A stretch of 14,419 nucleotides of DNA from Sphingomonadaceae bacterium (GCA_023384025.1 JAHDXX010000063.1:1-14419); one strand, 5' to 3'. Positions 1 to 7,645 are shown, numbered from the stretch's first letter. The notes: a model not told the origin generated them from the letters alone. Made by a program: numbers and translations.

Positions 1-43
1 TGGGGTGGTGGGCTTCCGGCCCCCCCCCCCACAGGTCTCCACA

Positions 44-82
44 AAACCCCCCCCCCCCCTTGGGGGGGGGGTTTGGGGGGGG
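44..82. repeat. C-run/G-run palindrome upstream of DUF559 gene
   Basis: A run of 13 C (47-59), TT, a run of 10 G (62-71), TTT and 8 G (75-82) form an inverted repeat flanked by AAAA and TTT. A further run of 11 C lies at 20-30. The layout matches the palindrome at 457-478 (AACCCCTCCCC / GGGGAGGGGCTT) if the single T and A inside each run are missing. It is therefore probably a copy of the same short palindromic repeat, either degenerate or mis-called in homopolymers. It runs to within a few bases of the next gene's ATG and leaves no visible Shine-Dalgarno sequence. Confidence 0.6.
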
Positions 83-85
83 CCC

Positions 86-517
86 ATGTCGCAGCAGCAA
101 ATCGAATGGCTCCATCAACGTGCCAAGGAAATGCGCCGCAACCCGACCGAGCCGGAGAAACGGCTTTGGCGTAACCTGTCGAACAGCCAGCTCGATGGAA
201 TGAAGTTCCGCCGTCAGGAAGTGATCGGTCCATTCATCGCCGATTTCATGTGCCCGGCGCGGGCGCTGATCGTCGAGGTGGACGGCGATACGCACGATGA
301 GGGCAAGGATCGGCTGCGCGACGATGAACTGGCGCAGTTCGGGTTTCATGTGGTGCGGGTCAGCAACATCGAAGTGATGCGCAATGCCGAGGGGGTGCTG
401 GAAGTGATCCGGTTGGCGGCTGTTGGTCGCGTGTCGCGCCACATGCCCCACCCCAACCCCTCCCCTGAAGGGGAGGGGCTTGAAGGGGCGATTCCGTTTG
501 AGGGGAGCGTGGGGTGA
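86..517 (+). CDS. DUF559 domain protein (VSR/PD-(D/E)XK endonuclease-like)
   Basis: The predicted protein is 143 aa from the ATG at 86; an in-frame extension to position 5 only translates the C/G runs and is rejected. Residues about 9-108 are a DUF559 domain. It shows AKEMRRNPTEPEKRLW near the N-terminus, then FRRQEVIGPFIADF with D53, then LIVEVDGDTH with E64, D66 and H70, then a basic RLRDDEL segment and a FGFHVVRVSN strand. These are the expected acidic and His residues of a VSR-like nuclease fold. DNA cleavage is inferred from the family, and no substrate is known. The tail (about 120-143, HPNPSPEGEGL) is translated palindromic repeat, not domain. The stop overlaps the next start (GTGA). 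The gene sits in the suf operon upstream of sufC, which is not a conserved place for it. Confidence 0.85.
   Translation: MSQQQIEWLHQRAKEMRRNPTEPEKRLWRNLSNSQLDGMKFRRQEVIGPFIADFMCPARALIVEVDGDTHDEGKDRLRDDELAQFGFHVVRVSNIEVMRNAEGVLEVIRLAAVGRVSRHMPHPNPSPEGEGLEGAIPFEGSVG
455..480. repeat. Short G/C palindrome in the 3' end of the DUF559 gene
   Basis: Perfect 10-base arms (457-466 and 469-478) flank a 2-base centre (GA). The element is read in frame as HPNPSPEGEGL in the DUF559 tail. Similar C4TC4/G4AG4 palindromes are commonly dispersed in sphingomonad and other alphaproteobacterial genomes (recalled, not searched). It resembles the poorer copy at 44-82, so the DUF559 gene has one copy on each side. 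Confidence 0.75.
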
Positions 518-759
518 GCGCCGCTATCACAACCTTGGTGGCAATTGCCAAAAAACACGGTCTGATCGGTGAATTGGCCGACTGGTCGGAGCGGAGTGTT
601 TGGTGGTTTGACGCCCCGATGCCCGACGCTGTGCGCGCCGCTGGAGATGCTGATCCAACGCTTAGGTATTGGTCTTTTGACGGCAGTCCGCACAATCCTG
701 CAGACGAAGGCTTCTCCGATGCCGACCGTCTTTCCATTTCTTTTCTGAGGGCAAAATGA
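514..759 (+). CDS. Unrecognised 81-aa protein in suf operon
   Basis: The GTG start at 514 overlaps the upstream TGA, and the stop overlaps the next ATG (ATGA at 756-759). A purine-rich stretch (GAGGGGAGCG, 500-509) precedes the start. The product is 81 aa, soluble and acidic, with no signal peptide or membrane segment. It is aromatic-rich in the middle (RSVWWFDAPMP and LRYWSFDGSPHN). I do not recognise the family. Its reality rests on the tight coupling on both sides and an uninterrupted frame, not on homology. The DNA looks more AT-rich than its neighbours (for example CCAAAAAACACGG and TATTGGTCTTTTGACGG), which could mean recent acquisition or a relaxed gene. Confidence 0.5.
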   Translation: MSAAITTLVAIAKKHGLIGELADWSERSVWWFDAPMPDAVRAAGDADPTLRYWSFDGSPHNPADEGFSDADRLSISFLRAK

Positions 760-1288
760 CCACCCGCAAAACCCTCGCTCTTAACCCTGAGGCGGCCACC
801 GCCGAAGCCCCCGCGCTCAAGAAGAAGGGCCGGGGTTGGGAAATCTCGGAGTCCCGCCTCGATTCCCTGCACGACATGGCTCGCCAGATGCGGCGCGATG
901 CTTCGCCGGCGCACAAGGCGCTGGCGGAGAAGTTCTCCAAGGCTGACCTTGGCCGCTACACCTTCAAGCGGTTCGCGGTGGTCGGCAGCGCGATTGTCGA
1001 GTTCAACTGCCACAACCTCGGCATGGCGATCATGCTCGACGAGGAGGGGCAGGACGACACGCTGGCCAAGCGCCGCGACAAGAGCCTCGAAAGCGTTGGC
1101 ATCCGGGTAATGCGGATCGCCGCCAATGACGTGCTCACTGACATGGACGCCGTGCTCGCGCGGATCACTGCCGGCATGCGCCTGCGCATCGCCGACAAGA
1201 AGGAAAAGGCCCGCGCGCACAAGGCGGCCAACCCCAACCAGCACTATTCACGCCCCAAACCGCGCCCAACCCCGCGCAGGAAAGACTG

Positions 1289-1289
<1 letters not shown>
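756..1289 (+). CDS. Degenerate DUF559-like paralogue, probable pseudo-nuclease
   Basis: The product is 177 aa. Residues 38-137 align without gaps to residues 9-108 of the first DUF559 protein, with a constant offset of 29. My hand count is about 29 identities in 100, including LH..A..MRR, the R-D pair (R107, D108), G115 and V118-x-R120. The nuclease positions differ: D53 of the first protein is E82 here, E64 is M93, G67 is E96 and H70 is Q99. Only the Asp at D95 is kept. The fold is probably retained and catalysis lost or altered. An extra N-terminal arm (1-30) ends in basic KKKGRGW, and the C-terminal tail (147-177) is Lys/Arg/Pro-rich, suggesting nucleic-acid or ribosome contact (inference). 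The TGATG overlap couples it to sufC. Role unknown. Confidence 0.75.
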
Positions 1290-2106
<817 letters not shown>

Positions 2107-2110
<4 letters not shown>

Positions 2111-2487
2111 GCGGAGCGCTGGCCATCGCGATGCTGCTCCAGCCCGCCCCGGCGATGGACGCGGACCAAGCTGACGCGCCGGAAATCGTCGTCATCGCGA
2201 ACAAGTTCAAGACATGGCGCGGGACGTGGAAAAGCCGCAAGGGGCAGCTGACCTGCAAGACCCGCAAATCCAGCGGAGACCGCGAAGTCGACGCGCTGAG
2301 CTGCGAGCATCTGGTAGCCTGTGCAGCGCCCATTGCCCCGCAAATGCAGGCAGTTGCGGATGCAAAGCTGCCCAAAGCCGAGCGCAACCGCCAGATGGCA
2401 GAGCTTTCGAAGCCCATCGGGCCATGCATGACCGAGCGTCGCAATGACGCGATCGATGCCTTGCTCAAAAGGCGGGCAGCCCGATGA
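2107..2487 (+). CDS. Small secreted-looking Cys-containing protein between sufC and sufD
   Basis: The product is 126 aa and starts in an ATGA overlap with the sufC stop. The first 16 or so residues are short and hydrophobic (MSGALAIAMLLQPAPAMDAD), like a minimal signal peptide. A predicted-exported body follows with EIVVIANKFKTWRG, then four Cys in GQLTCKTR, ALSCEHLVAC and IGPCMTER, and a basic C-terminus. An even number of Cys fits disulfides in the periplasm, which would be odd for a partner of the cytosolic SUF scaffold. The alternative is a cytosolic protein whose Cys bind a metal or cluster. I do not recognise a named family. The stop overlaps the sufD start (ATGA). Confidence 0.75.
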
Positions 2488-3251
2488 CGGCCGCCCGCCC
2501 CACCCTCAAGGATGAATCCTGGCGCTACGCCGATGGCGCGTGGCTGGCGCAGGCGCCGGTTGAGGCATTCGACCACTGGGGTACCGTCGACGTGCCGCCG
2601 GGCGAGACCAGGCACTTCAACGCGTTCCACCATTCCGGCCCGCAGGCCTCGGGCGGATCGGTCCACCGCACCCGCATCCATGTCGGCGCGGGCGGGCGCT
2701 ATGAACACTTCGAGATCAATGCCCGCCACGTTGAATATACCCGGATCGAGCTGGAAGTGACGCTGGAAGAAGGCGCACATTTCGAATTCGGCGGAGTGAC
2801 CATCGGGCGCGCCAATGCGCGGCAGGAATTCGTCACCCGGGTGATCCACAAGGCACCCAATGCCACCTCCAACCAGATCGTGCGGGCGGTGCAGGCGGGG
2901 CAATCGACCAGCAACTACCTTGGCCGGATCGAAGTTGCGCGCGACGCGCAGAAAACCGATGCGGCGCAGAATTTCCGCGCCATCCTGCTCAACCGCGGCG
3001 CGAGCGCCAACGCCAAGCCGGAGCTGGAAATCTTCGCTGACGACGTGAAATGCGCCCACGGCGCGGCGATCGGCCAGCTCGACCAGGCTGCCGCCTATTA
3101 CATGGCGGCGCGCGGCATCCCGCCCGAGGCGGCGCGCAAACTGCTGGTGCAGGCGTTCATCGCCGACGCGCTGGCCGTGATCGAGGACCGGCGGATTGCC
3201 GACCGGATGCTCGAACGCGCGCTGGAACAGCTCGACGGGTCTGCATTGTGA
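2484..3251 (+). CDS. sufD: SufD, SUF scaffold subunit (compact form)
   Basis: SufD pairs with SufB on SufC to form the Fe-S scaffold and is linked to iron entry. The product is 255 aa, clearly shorter than the roughly 420 aa of E. coli SufD, with most of the N-terminal helical part missing. The beta-helix core is present: FEFGGVTIGR, QNFRAILLNRG and AKPELEIFADDVKCAHGAA. C190 and H192 match the conserved Cys and His of the SufB/SufD interface (C358 and H360 in E. coli). The C-terminal helical segment (YYMAARGIPPEAARKLLVQA) that docks SufC is intact. A short N-terminus is, as I recall, usual in alphaproteobacteria, so I do not call it truncated. Both ends overlap neighbours by 4 bases. Confidence 0.95.
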   Translation: MTAARPTLKDESWRYADGAWLAQAPVEAFDHWGTVDVPPGETRHFNAFHHSGPQASGGSVHRTRIHVGAGGRYEHFEINARHVEYTRIELEVTLEEGAHFEFGGVTIGRANARQEFVTRVIHKAPNATSNQIVRAVQAGQSTSNYLGRIEVARDAQKTDAAQNFRAILLNRGASANAKPELEIFADDVKCAHGAAIGQLDQAAAYYMAARGIPPEAARKLLVQAFIADALAVIEDRRIADRMLERALEQLDGSAL

Positions 3252-4456
3252 ATGCGGTGACCGCCTTTGCTGCCTCCGCACGGGCCGATTTCCCCGGTAT
3301 CGCGGGCTGGCACTATCTCGACACCGCCGCCACCGCGCAGAAGCCGCAGGTGGTTATCGACGCCATGGCGCGCGCGATGGGCGAGGATTACGCCACCGTG
3401 CATCGCGGGGTCTATGCCCGCTCGGCCGAGATGACGCTGGCATTCGAGGCCGCTCGCCGCCGCGTGGCGCAATTCATCGGTGCAGCGAGCGAGAACGAGA
3501 TCGTGTTCGTGCGCGGCGCGACCGAGGGGATCAACCTCGTCGCGCAGAGCTGGGGCGGGGCAAATCTCAAGCCCGGCGACCGGATCATGCTCTCCGTGCT
3601 GGAGCACCATTCGAACATCGTGCCCTGGCAGATGGTGGCACAGCGCACCGGCGCGCAGATCGATATCTGCCCGCTGACCGGAGATGGCCGGATCGACCTG
3701 GACTGGCTCGAAGCGAACTTGACCGAAGCGCACAAGATCGTGGCGCTGGCACATGTCTCCAACGTGCTCGGCTCGGTGCTCGGCGCCAAGCGGGTGGCGA
3801 AGGCGGCGCACCGGGTCGGGGCGAAGCTGCTGCTCGACGGGTGCCAGGCCGCCCCGCGCATGCGGCTGGCAATGGCCGAGCTCGACTGCGATTTCTACGT
3901 CTTTTCAGGGCACAAGCTCTACGGCCCGACCGGGGTCGGGGTGCTGTGGGCGCGCGGCGAGATTCTCGATGCCATGCCCCCATGGCAGGGCGGCGGGGCG
4001 ATGATCGACCGGGTCACGTTCGAGCGCACCACCTATGCCCCAGCGCCGCAGCGGTTCGAGGCGGGGACGCCGATGATTACCGAGGTCATCGCGCTCCATG
4101 CCGCGATCGACTATGTCGAGGCCTTCGGAATGGAGAACCTGTTCGCGCACGAGAGCGGCCTTGCGGCGCAGGCGCGGGACATGCTGCGCGACATCAACAC
4201 CGTGCGCCTGTTCGGCCCGGACCAGAGCGCCGGGATCGTCAGCTTCGCGATGGAAGGGGTGCATCCCCACGACATCGGCACCATATTGGACGAGGAGGGG
4301 GTGGCGATCCGCGCCGGGCACCATTGTGCCCAGCCGCTGATGGACCACATTGGCGTGCCCGCGACGGCGCGGGCCAGCTTCGGGCTCTATTCGGATGAGA
4401 GCGATATCGCCGCGCTCGCGCGCGGGATCGCACGGGTACAGAGGATCTTCGGATGA
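3248..4456 (+). CDS. sufS: SufS cysteine desulfurase (group II)
   Basis: SufS is a PLP enzyme that converts L-cysteine to alanine and a protein persulfide, giving sulfur to SufBCD. I chose GTG at 3248, in a GTGA overlap with the sufD stop, because the protein then begins VNAVTAFAASARADFPGIAG and matches the family. The open frame upstream only overlaps sufD. The product is 402 aa, the normal size. Visible motifs are LDTAATAQKP, ATVHRGVYARSAEM, FVRGATEGINLVAQSWG, LEHHSNIVPWQ, the PLP Lys K223 in FSGHKLYGPTG, RFEAGTP, and the catalytic Cys C360 in RAGHHCAQPLM. The 'RxGHHCA' context marks a SufS-type enzyme. No SufE or SufU acceptor is visible in the window. Confidence 0.97.
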   Translation: MNAVTAFAASARADFPGIAGWHYLDTAATAQKPQVVIDAMARAMGEDYATVHRGVYARSAEMTLAFEAARRRVAQFIGAASENEIVFVRGATEGINLVAQSWGGANLKPGDRIMLSVLEHHSNIVPWQMVAQRTGAQIDICPLTGDGRIDLDWLEANLTEAHKIVALAHVSNVLGSVLGAKRVAKAAHRVGAKLLLDGCQAAPRMRLAMAELDCDFYVFSGHKLYGPTGVGVLWARGEILDAMPPWQGGGAMIDRVTFERTTYAPAPQRFEAGTPMITEVIALHAAIDYVEAFGMENLFAHESGLAAQARDMLRDINTVRLFGPDQSAGIVSFAMEGVHPHDIGTILDEEGVAIRAGHHCAQPLMDHIGVPATARASFGLYSDESDIAALARGIARVQRIFG

Positions 4457-4932
4457 ACGAGCAATCGCGTTTCACGGTCGAGGAAGTCGATGCGGTCGCC
4501 CCGCCCCCGCGCGCCAGAGTCGAGGATGTCGTGGAAGAAACCCCGGCGGAGAAGCTGGAGCGCAAGCGCGACTACCTCGAAGGATTCCTGCAAGCAAAAC
4601 CGCAAGGCCTCGCGCCGGGCGAACCGGGCGGCGACCTGTACGAGGCGGTGATCGCCGCGCTGAAGGAAATCTTCGACCCGGAAATCCCGGTCAACATCTA
4701 CGATCTCGGTCTGATCTACGGTGTCGATGTGAGCGCGGAAGGCCATGTCGCCATCACCATGACGCTGACCACCCCGCACTGCCCGGTGGCCGAATCGATG
4801 CCGGGCGAGGTTGAACTGCGCGCCGCCAGCGTGCCCGGGGTGCGCGATGCCGAAGTCAACCTGGTGTGGGACCCGCCGTGGGGCCCGGACCGGATGAGCG
4901 ACGAGGCCCGGCTCGAACTGGGAATGTTGTGA
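4453..4932 (+). CDS. sufT: SufT-type Fe-S maturation protein (DUF59/MIP18)
   Basis: The product is 159 aa. A variable acidic N-terminal arm (1-55) precedes a DUF59 domain (about 61-159). The domain shows IFDPEIPVNIYDLGLIY (73-89), TLTTPHCPVAESMP with conserved C110, then VNLVWDPPWGPDRMSDEAR and a C-terminal LELGML. These are hallmarks of the SUF-operon DUF59 family, implicated in Fe-S protein maturation. The molecular role (targeting or carrier accessory) is less settled than for SufS or SufC. ATGA overlaps the sufS stop, and the TGA overlaps the sufA ATG by one base (TGATG). Confidence 0.93.
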   Translation: MNEQSRFTVEEVDAVAPPPRARVEDVVEETPAEKLERKRDYLEGFLQAKPQGLAPGEPGGDLYEAVIAALKEIFDPEIPVNIYDLGLIYGVDVSAEGHVAITMTLTTPHCPVAESMPGEVELRAASVPGVRDAEVNLVWDPPWGPDRMSDEARLELGML

Positions 4933-5303
4933 TGAGCGAGACGAAGACCCGCCCCGCCCAAAGGCCAGCGCCTCGGGCTGCTGTCGTGCTTACCCCGGCC
5001 GCCGAGGCCCGCATTGCCGACCTGATGGCGAAAGCGCCGGAGGGCGCGATCGGAGTCAAGCTGTCGACCCCGCGCCGGGGCTGCTCGGGCCTCGCCTATT
5101 CGGTCGACTACGTGACCGAGGAAGTGAAGTTCGACGAGAAGATCGCAACCCCGGGCGGCACGTTCTACATCGACGGGGCCAGCGTGCTCTACCTGATCGG
5201 CAGCACGATGGACTGGGTCGAGGACGACTTCACCGCCGGGTTCGTATTCGCCAACCCCAACGCCAAGGGCGCCTGTGGCTGCGGCGAGAGTTTCATGGTA
5301 TAA
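4932..5303 (+). CDS. sufA: SufA/HesB-type Fe-S carrier
   Basis: This is an A-type carrier that accepts clusters from SufBCD and passes them to apoproteins. The product is 123 aa from the ATG at 4932 in the TGATG junction. A frame extending back to 4866 overlaps sufT and is rejected. Residues 16-123 are the HesB/IscA fold: VVLTPAAEARI, VKLSTPRRGCSGLAY with C51, and a C-terminal GACGCGESF with C115 and C117, giving the three conserved ligands. The N-terminal 14 residues are Arg/Pro-rich and variable. It is the last gene of the operon, followed by a convergent gap with a hairpin. Confidence 0.96.
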   Translation: MSETKTRPAQRPAPRAAVVLTPAAEARIADLMAKAPEGAIGVKLSTPRRGCSGLAYSVDYVTEEVKFDEKIATPGGTFYIDGASVLYLIGSTMDWVEDDFTAGFVFANPNAKGACGCGESFMV

Positions 5304-5497
5304 GGCTTTCGTGGAAAGCCATGAAGACCCCGTCTATCCGGCAGCAAGGCGGCTGATCGAGCGCAGCAAGCGCCGTTACCGGCCTTTCCGCCGGCCACCG
5401 GAAGCCGGCCTTGCGGTGCCAGCGGTTCCACCGCGTGACCCACGCCCCCTGCAAGGCGGGGCAGCGGCAGAACTGGAACTGGACTGACGGAGGGGCT
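5304..5497. other. Convergent intergenic gap with structured G/C-rich DNA
   Basis: This is the widest gap in the window (194 bp), between the sufA stop and the end of the minus-strand gene at 5498. It holds several inverted pairs, including GCGGTG (5413-5418) with CACCGC (5429-5434), besides the hairpin described separately. Short frames cross it on both strands, but none has a recognisable product or a good start. Confidence 0.55.
5379..5408. terminator. Possible hairpin terminator after sufA
   Basis: CCGGCCTTTCCG (5379-5390) pairs imperfectly (two bulged bases) with CGGAAGCCGG (5399-5408) around an 8-base loop. It lies 76 bases after the sufA stop. There is no T-tract after it, so it may be an RNA-stabilising stem or part of a repeat and not an intrinsic terminator. 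Confidence 0.3.
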
Positions 5498-6439
5498 TCA
5501 GCCCTCGGCCTTGATCCGGTCGAGCAGCGCCCGCTCCAGCGCATCGATTTCACCGTCGGCTTCGATCATCTGGTCGAGCCAGCGTTTTTCGTTCTCGGTC
5601 ACAAGGTTGCCGTCGGCTTCCAGCTGCGTGAAGCTGGCAGCGTCCGGCTTGCGCCCGAACACCTTGCCGAAGTGGTTGCGGGCCTGCGGCACTTCGCGCA
5701 CCATCGCCCCCATGAACCGGCCGACGCTGGAGCGGTTGTCGGCAATGAAGCCTTCGAGTTCCTTCACCCGCGCATGGCTCAGCTGGGCATTGGTCAGCGT
5801 GAACCCGCGCAGGTAATTGGCCACGCCATCGACAAACAGCCGCGCCCATTCCGGCGAGTTGTCCGCGCCAAGGGTCGCATCCTTGATCCGGAACAGCATT
5901 TCCGCGTCGAACCGGCTGACCGCCGCCGGGCCATGGCCGCCGCTGGCGAAGACCAGGCGCCGGATCAGGCGGCATTCGGCACCCGTCACGTGGGTGTCGG
6001 ACAGTTCCCCGCCGCACCGGGTCGGGCCGGTCCCGGTCAGCACCGCTGCTTCCAGCTGGCGCAGGGCATAGTGCTTCAGGCTGTCAGGCACGTTCTGCGC
6101 CCGCTCGATCACGCGAACCATGAGTTCCAGCTCGGCCATGGTCTCGAGCCGGCCATCGTGGTCGATTGCCTGCATCAGCCACTGCGCCTCTTCCTCGCTG
6201 CACATGCCGCGCGGTGCGCTGCCGTTGAGCACGAATTCGGCCAGTGCCTCGACAAAGAAGTCGACCCATTCGCCGCTGGGGCGCACCAGCACGCGGTTGA
6301 TGGCGAAGATCGCTTCGGCCTCGGCCGGGCTGATCTGCCCGTCGCCCCAGCCGAGGCGGCGCAGGGCAAGAATTTCCTGCGGGGCGATTTCCCCGTCAGC
6401 GGCAGCCGCGCGGGCAAGGTCGGCAAAATGCATGGTCAT
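5498..6439 (-). CDS. Internally duplicated helical protein with acidic DG repeats (function unknown)
   Basis: The product is 313 aa, soluble, without a signal peptide. Two related halves are visible. Residues 41-73 (AEAIFAINRVLV then SGEWVDFFVEALAEFVLNG) mirror 179-212 (AEMLFRIKDATL then SPEWARLFVDGVANYLRG). Acidic turn motifs recur: AADGEIAPQE (13-22), WGDGQISPAEAE (31-42), DHDGRLETMAE (93-103), EADGNLVTENE (274-284) and EADGEIDALE (293-302). These resemble EF-hand loops or the TerB-like helical fold. Metal binding is possible but not shown, since the spacing is shorter than a canonical 12-residue EF loop plus helices. I cannot name the family. The start could be M1 (6439) or M3 (6433). It lies downstream of the lipoprotein gene and may be the last gene of that minus-strand group. 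Confidence 0.85.
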   Translation of the reverse strand: MTMHFADLARAAAADGEIAPQEILALRRLGWGDGQISPAEAEAIFAINRVLVRPSGEWVDFFVEALAEFVLNGSAPRGMCSEEEAQWLMQAIDHDGRLETMAELELMVRVIERAQNVPDSLKHYALRQLEAAVLTGTGPTRCGGELSDTHVTGAECRLIRRLVFASGGHGPAAVSRFDAEMLFRIKDATLGADNSPEWARLFVDGVANYLRGFTLTNAQLSHARVKELEGFIADNRSSVGRFMGAMVREVPQARNHFGKVFGRKPDAASFTQLEADGNLVTENEKRWLDQMIEADGEIDALERALLDRIKAEG

Positions 6440-6498
6440 GGTGCAGCTATCCTGTGCTGTTCGTGCTTCAGGATAGCCGGGGCAGGGTTAAGTCCCGG

Positions 6499-6945
6499 TT
6501 ATCGCCGCAAGAGCGCACTGACGCAGGAAACCCGGTCGACATCGAGCCCGTCCGACGCGCGGCGTGCCTCGACATACGTCGCGGTCGGCTCCGCCCCCGG
6601 ACTGAGCGGATAGAGCCAGACGTCGAGCACGCACGGCTCCCCGCTGAACTGCAGCTTGCGCGCATCGCCTTCGCGCACATCCAGCCGGGGGGTGCCGAGC
6701 TGGCGGGCGAGCGAAGCGGCATTGGCGCCGATCAGCCCTTCGATCCCCGGCAGCGACATGACTTTCGGCGCGCGGAAGCCTGCTGTGGTGCCGCTGGCGA
6801 CCGGCGGGACCGGCCGGGTGGGCGGTGTCGTGGCCGGTCGGGCCGTTCCGGCCTTCGGCGGAGGCGCGCTGACCGGCGCTGTCACCCCGGCTCCGCCACA
6901 GGCGGCGAGCAGGGGCACCAGGCAAAGGGCAAGGGCTTTATGCAT
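6499..6945 (-). CDS. Small lipoprotein, Pro-rich linker plus conserved C-terminal domain
   Basis: The start is at 6945, giving MHKALALCLVPLLAACGG with a lipobox LAAC and acylated C16. An upstream in-frame start at 6975 lies inside the preceding gene and would spoil the signal peptide. The product is 148 aa. A Pro/Thr/Ala linker (19-55) leads to a compact domain: PGIEGLIGANAASLARQLG, then PRLDVREGDARKLQF, then CVLDVWLYP. That G-x-P-x-x-x-R-E-G...W/L-Q-F...C-V-L-D pattern recalls small SmpA/BamE-like outer-membrane lipoprotein domains (inference). The gene overlaps the end of the EI24-like gene by 8 bases. Confidence 0.8.
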   Translation of the reverse strand: MHKALALCLVPLLAACGGAGVTAPVSAPPPKAGTARPATTPPTRPVPPVASGTTAGFRAPKVMSLPGIEGLIGANAASLARQLGTPRLDVREGDARKLQFSGEPCVLDVWLYPLSPGAEPTATYVEARRASDGLDVDRVSCVSALLRR

Positions 6946-7645
6946 ATGCGGGACCCCCGGTCGGGCGATGGACAAGATGGGTGGCCGCTGCCGCCCCGAG
7001 AACCGGCATCAGCAGGTTGACGAAGGGCACGGCCATCAGCGCAGCGACGAACCCGCCCAGAGCGAAGCGTTGCAATCCGCTCACGCTGCGCGCGCTGGCC
7101 GGATCGTGCCGCAGCGTGACCATTTCGGTAAGCTCGCGCCCGAGCAGAACGGCATTGGCAAACCAGAACAGCAGCGCGGTCCCGACCCCGGTGACCAGCA
7201 GGACCAGCGCGAACGGCATAACGGCCAGGTTGACCAGCACGGCGCGGATCAGGCTGCGCAGCCCGTCGCGCACGTTCTGGGCCAGGGTTCGCCGGCGCAG
7301 GGTGTGTTGCGCCTGCGGATAATGTCGTGCCTCGACGGCGGCGACGATATCCTCGGCGAAGAACTGCAGGACCAGCAGGGCGACCAGCCGGAACAGCAGC
7401 CAGCCGCCGATCACGGTCAGCACGACGGCTATCAGTCCGCCAAGCTCCGCTGCGGTGCCCTGGTCCCACTGGGCGAGCAGGGTGGCGAGGCCATACCAGC
7501 CCGCCAGACCCAGCAGCGCGAACAGGACAAGGGTCACCAGCACCGACTTGACCAGCACGCGCAGAACCGGCCCTTCGAACAACTGGGGCAATGCGCGAAG
7601 CAGGGCAGCAAGGGCGGCGTGCATCCAGCCGCTGTGCCGCGCCAT
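6938..7645 (-). CDS. EI24/CysZ-like integral membrane protein
   Basis: The product is about 235 aa from the ATG at 7645. A TTG five codons upstream and the ATG at 7624 (MHAALAALLRALPQLF, which matches the family start well) are alternatives. About four membrane segments are visible: VLVKSVLVTLVLFALLGLAG, LIAVVLTVIGGWLLF, VNLAVMPFALVLLVTGVGTA and GGFVAALMAVPFVNLLMPVL. A cytoplasmic-looking basic stretch (TLRRRTLAQNVRDGLRSLIR) sits mid-protein, and FFAEDIVAAVEARHYP follows the second segment. This arrangement is that of the EI24 family, which includes the sulfate permease CysZ. Sulfate transport cannot be assigned here. No sulfur-assimilation gene is adjacent, although the suf operon is 1.6 kb away on the other strand. 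Confidence 0.85.
   Translation of the reverse strand: MARHSGWMHAALAALLRALPQLFEGPVLRVLVKSVLVTLVLFALLGLAGWYGLATLLAQWDQGTAAELGGLIAVVLTVIGGWLLFRLVALLVLQFFAEDIVAAVEARHYPQAQHTLRRRTLAQNVRDGLRSLIRAVLVNLAVMPFALVLLVTGVGTALLFWFANAVLLGRELTEMVTLRHDPASARSVSGLQRFALGGFVAALMAVPFVNLLMPVLGAAAATHLVHRPTGGPAYA

Noticed and set aside
5..85. N-terminal extension of the DUF559 ORF by 27 residues
   Set aside because: It only translates the homopolymer palindrome (Pro and Gly runs). The family start fits the ATG at 86.
360..1244. 294-aa minus-strand ORF
   Set aside because: It is antisense to the DUF559-type genes, with no recognisable domain; long antisense frames are expected in high-GC coding DNA.
3050..3247. In-frame upstream extension of sufS
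   Set aside because: It runs out of frame through the sufD C-terminus and lacks homology. GTG at 3248 overlaps the sufD stop and gives a family-length protein.
2484..3251. Truncated sufD
   Set aside because: Although much shorter than the E. coli protein, the core, C190/H192 and C-terminal SufC-docking helices are present, and compact SufD is expected in alphaproteobacteria.
6120..6476. Direct repeats suggesting a CRISPR array or tandem repeat
   Set aside because: No regularly spaced identical units were found here or elsewhere; the apparent repetition is codon bias.
5411..6613. 400-aa + strand ORF
   Set aside because: It is antisense to the DG-repeat gene and part of the lipoprotein gene. 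It begins at TTG inside the gap and shows no domain.
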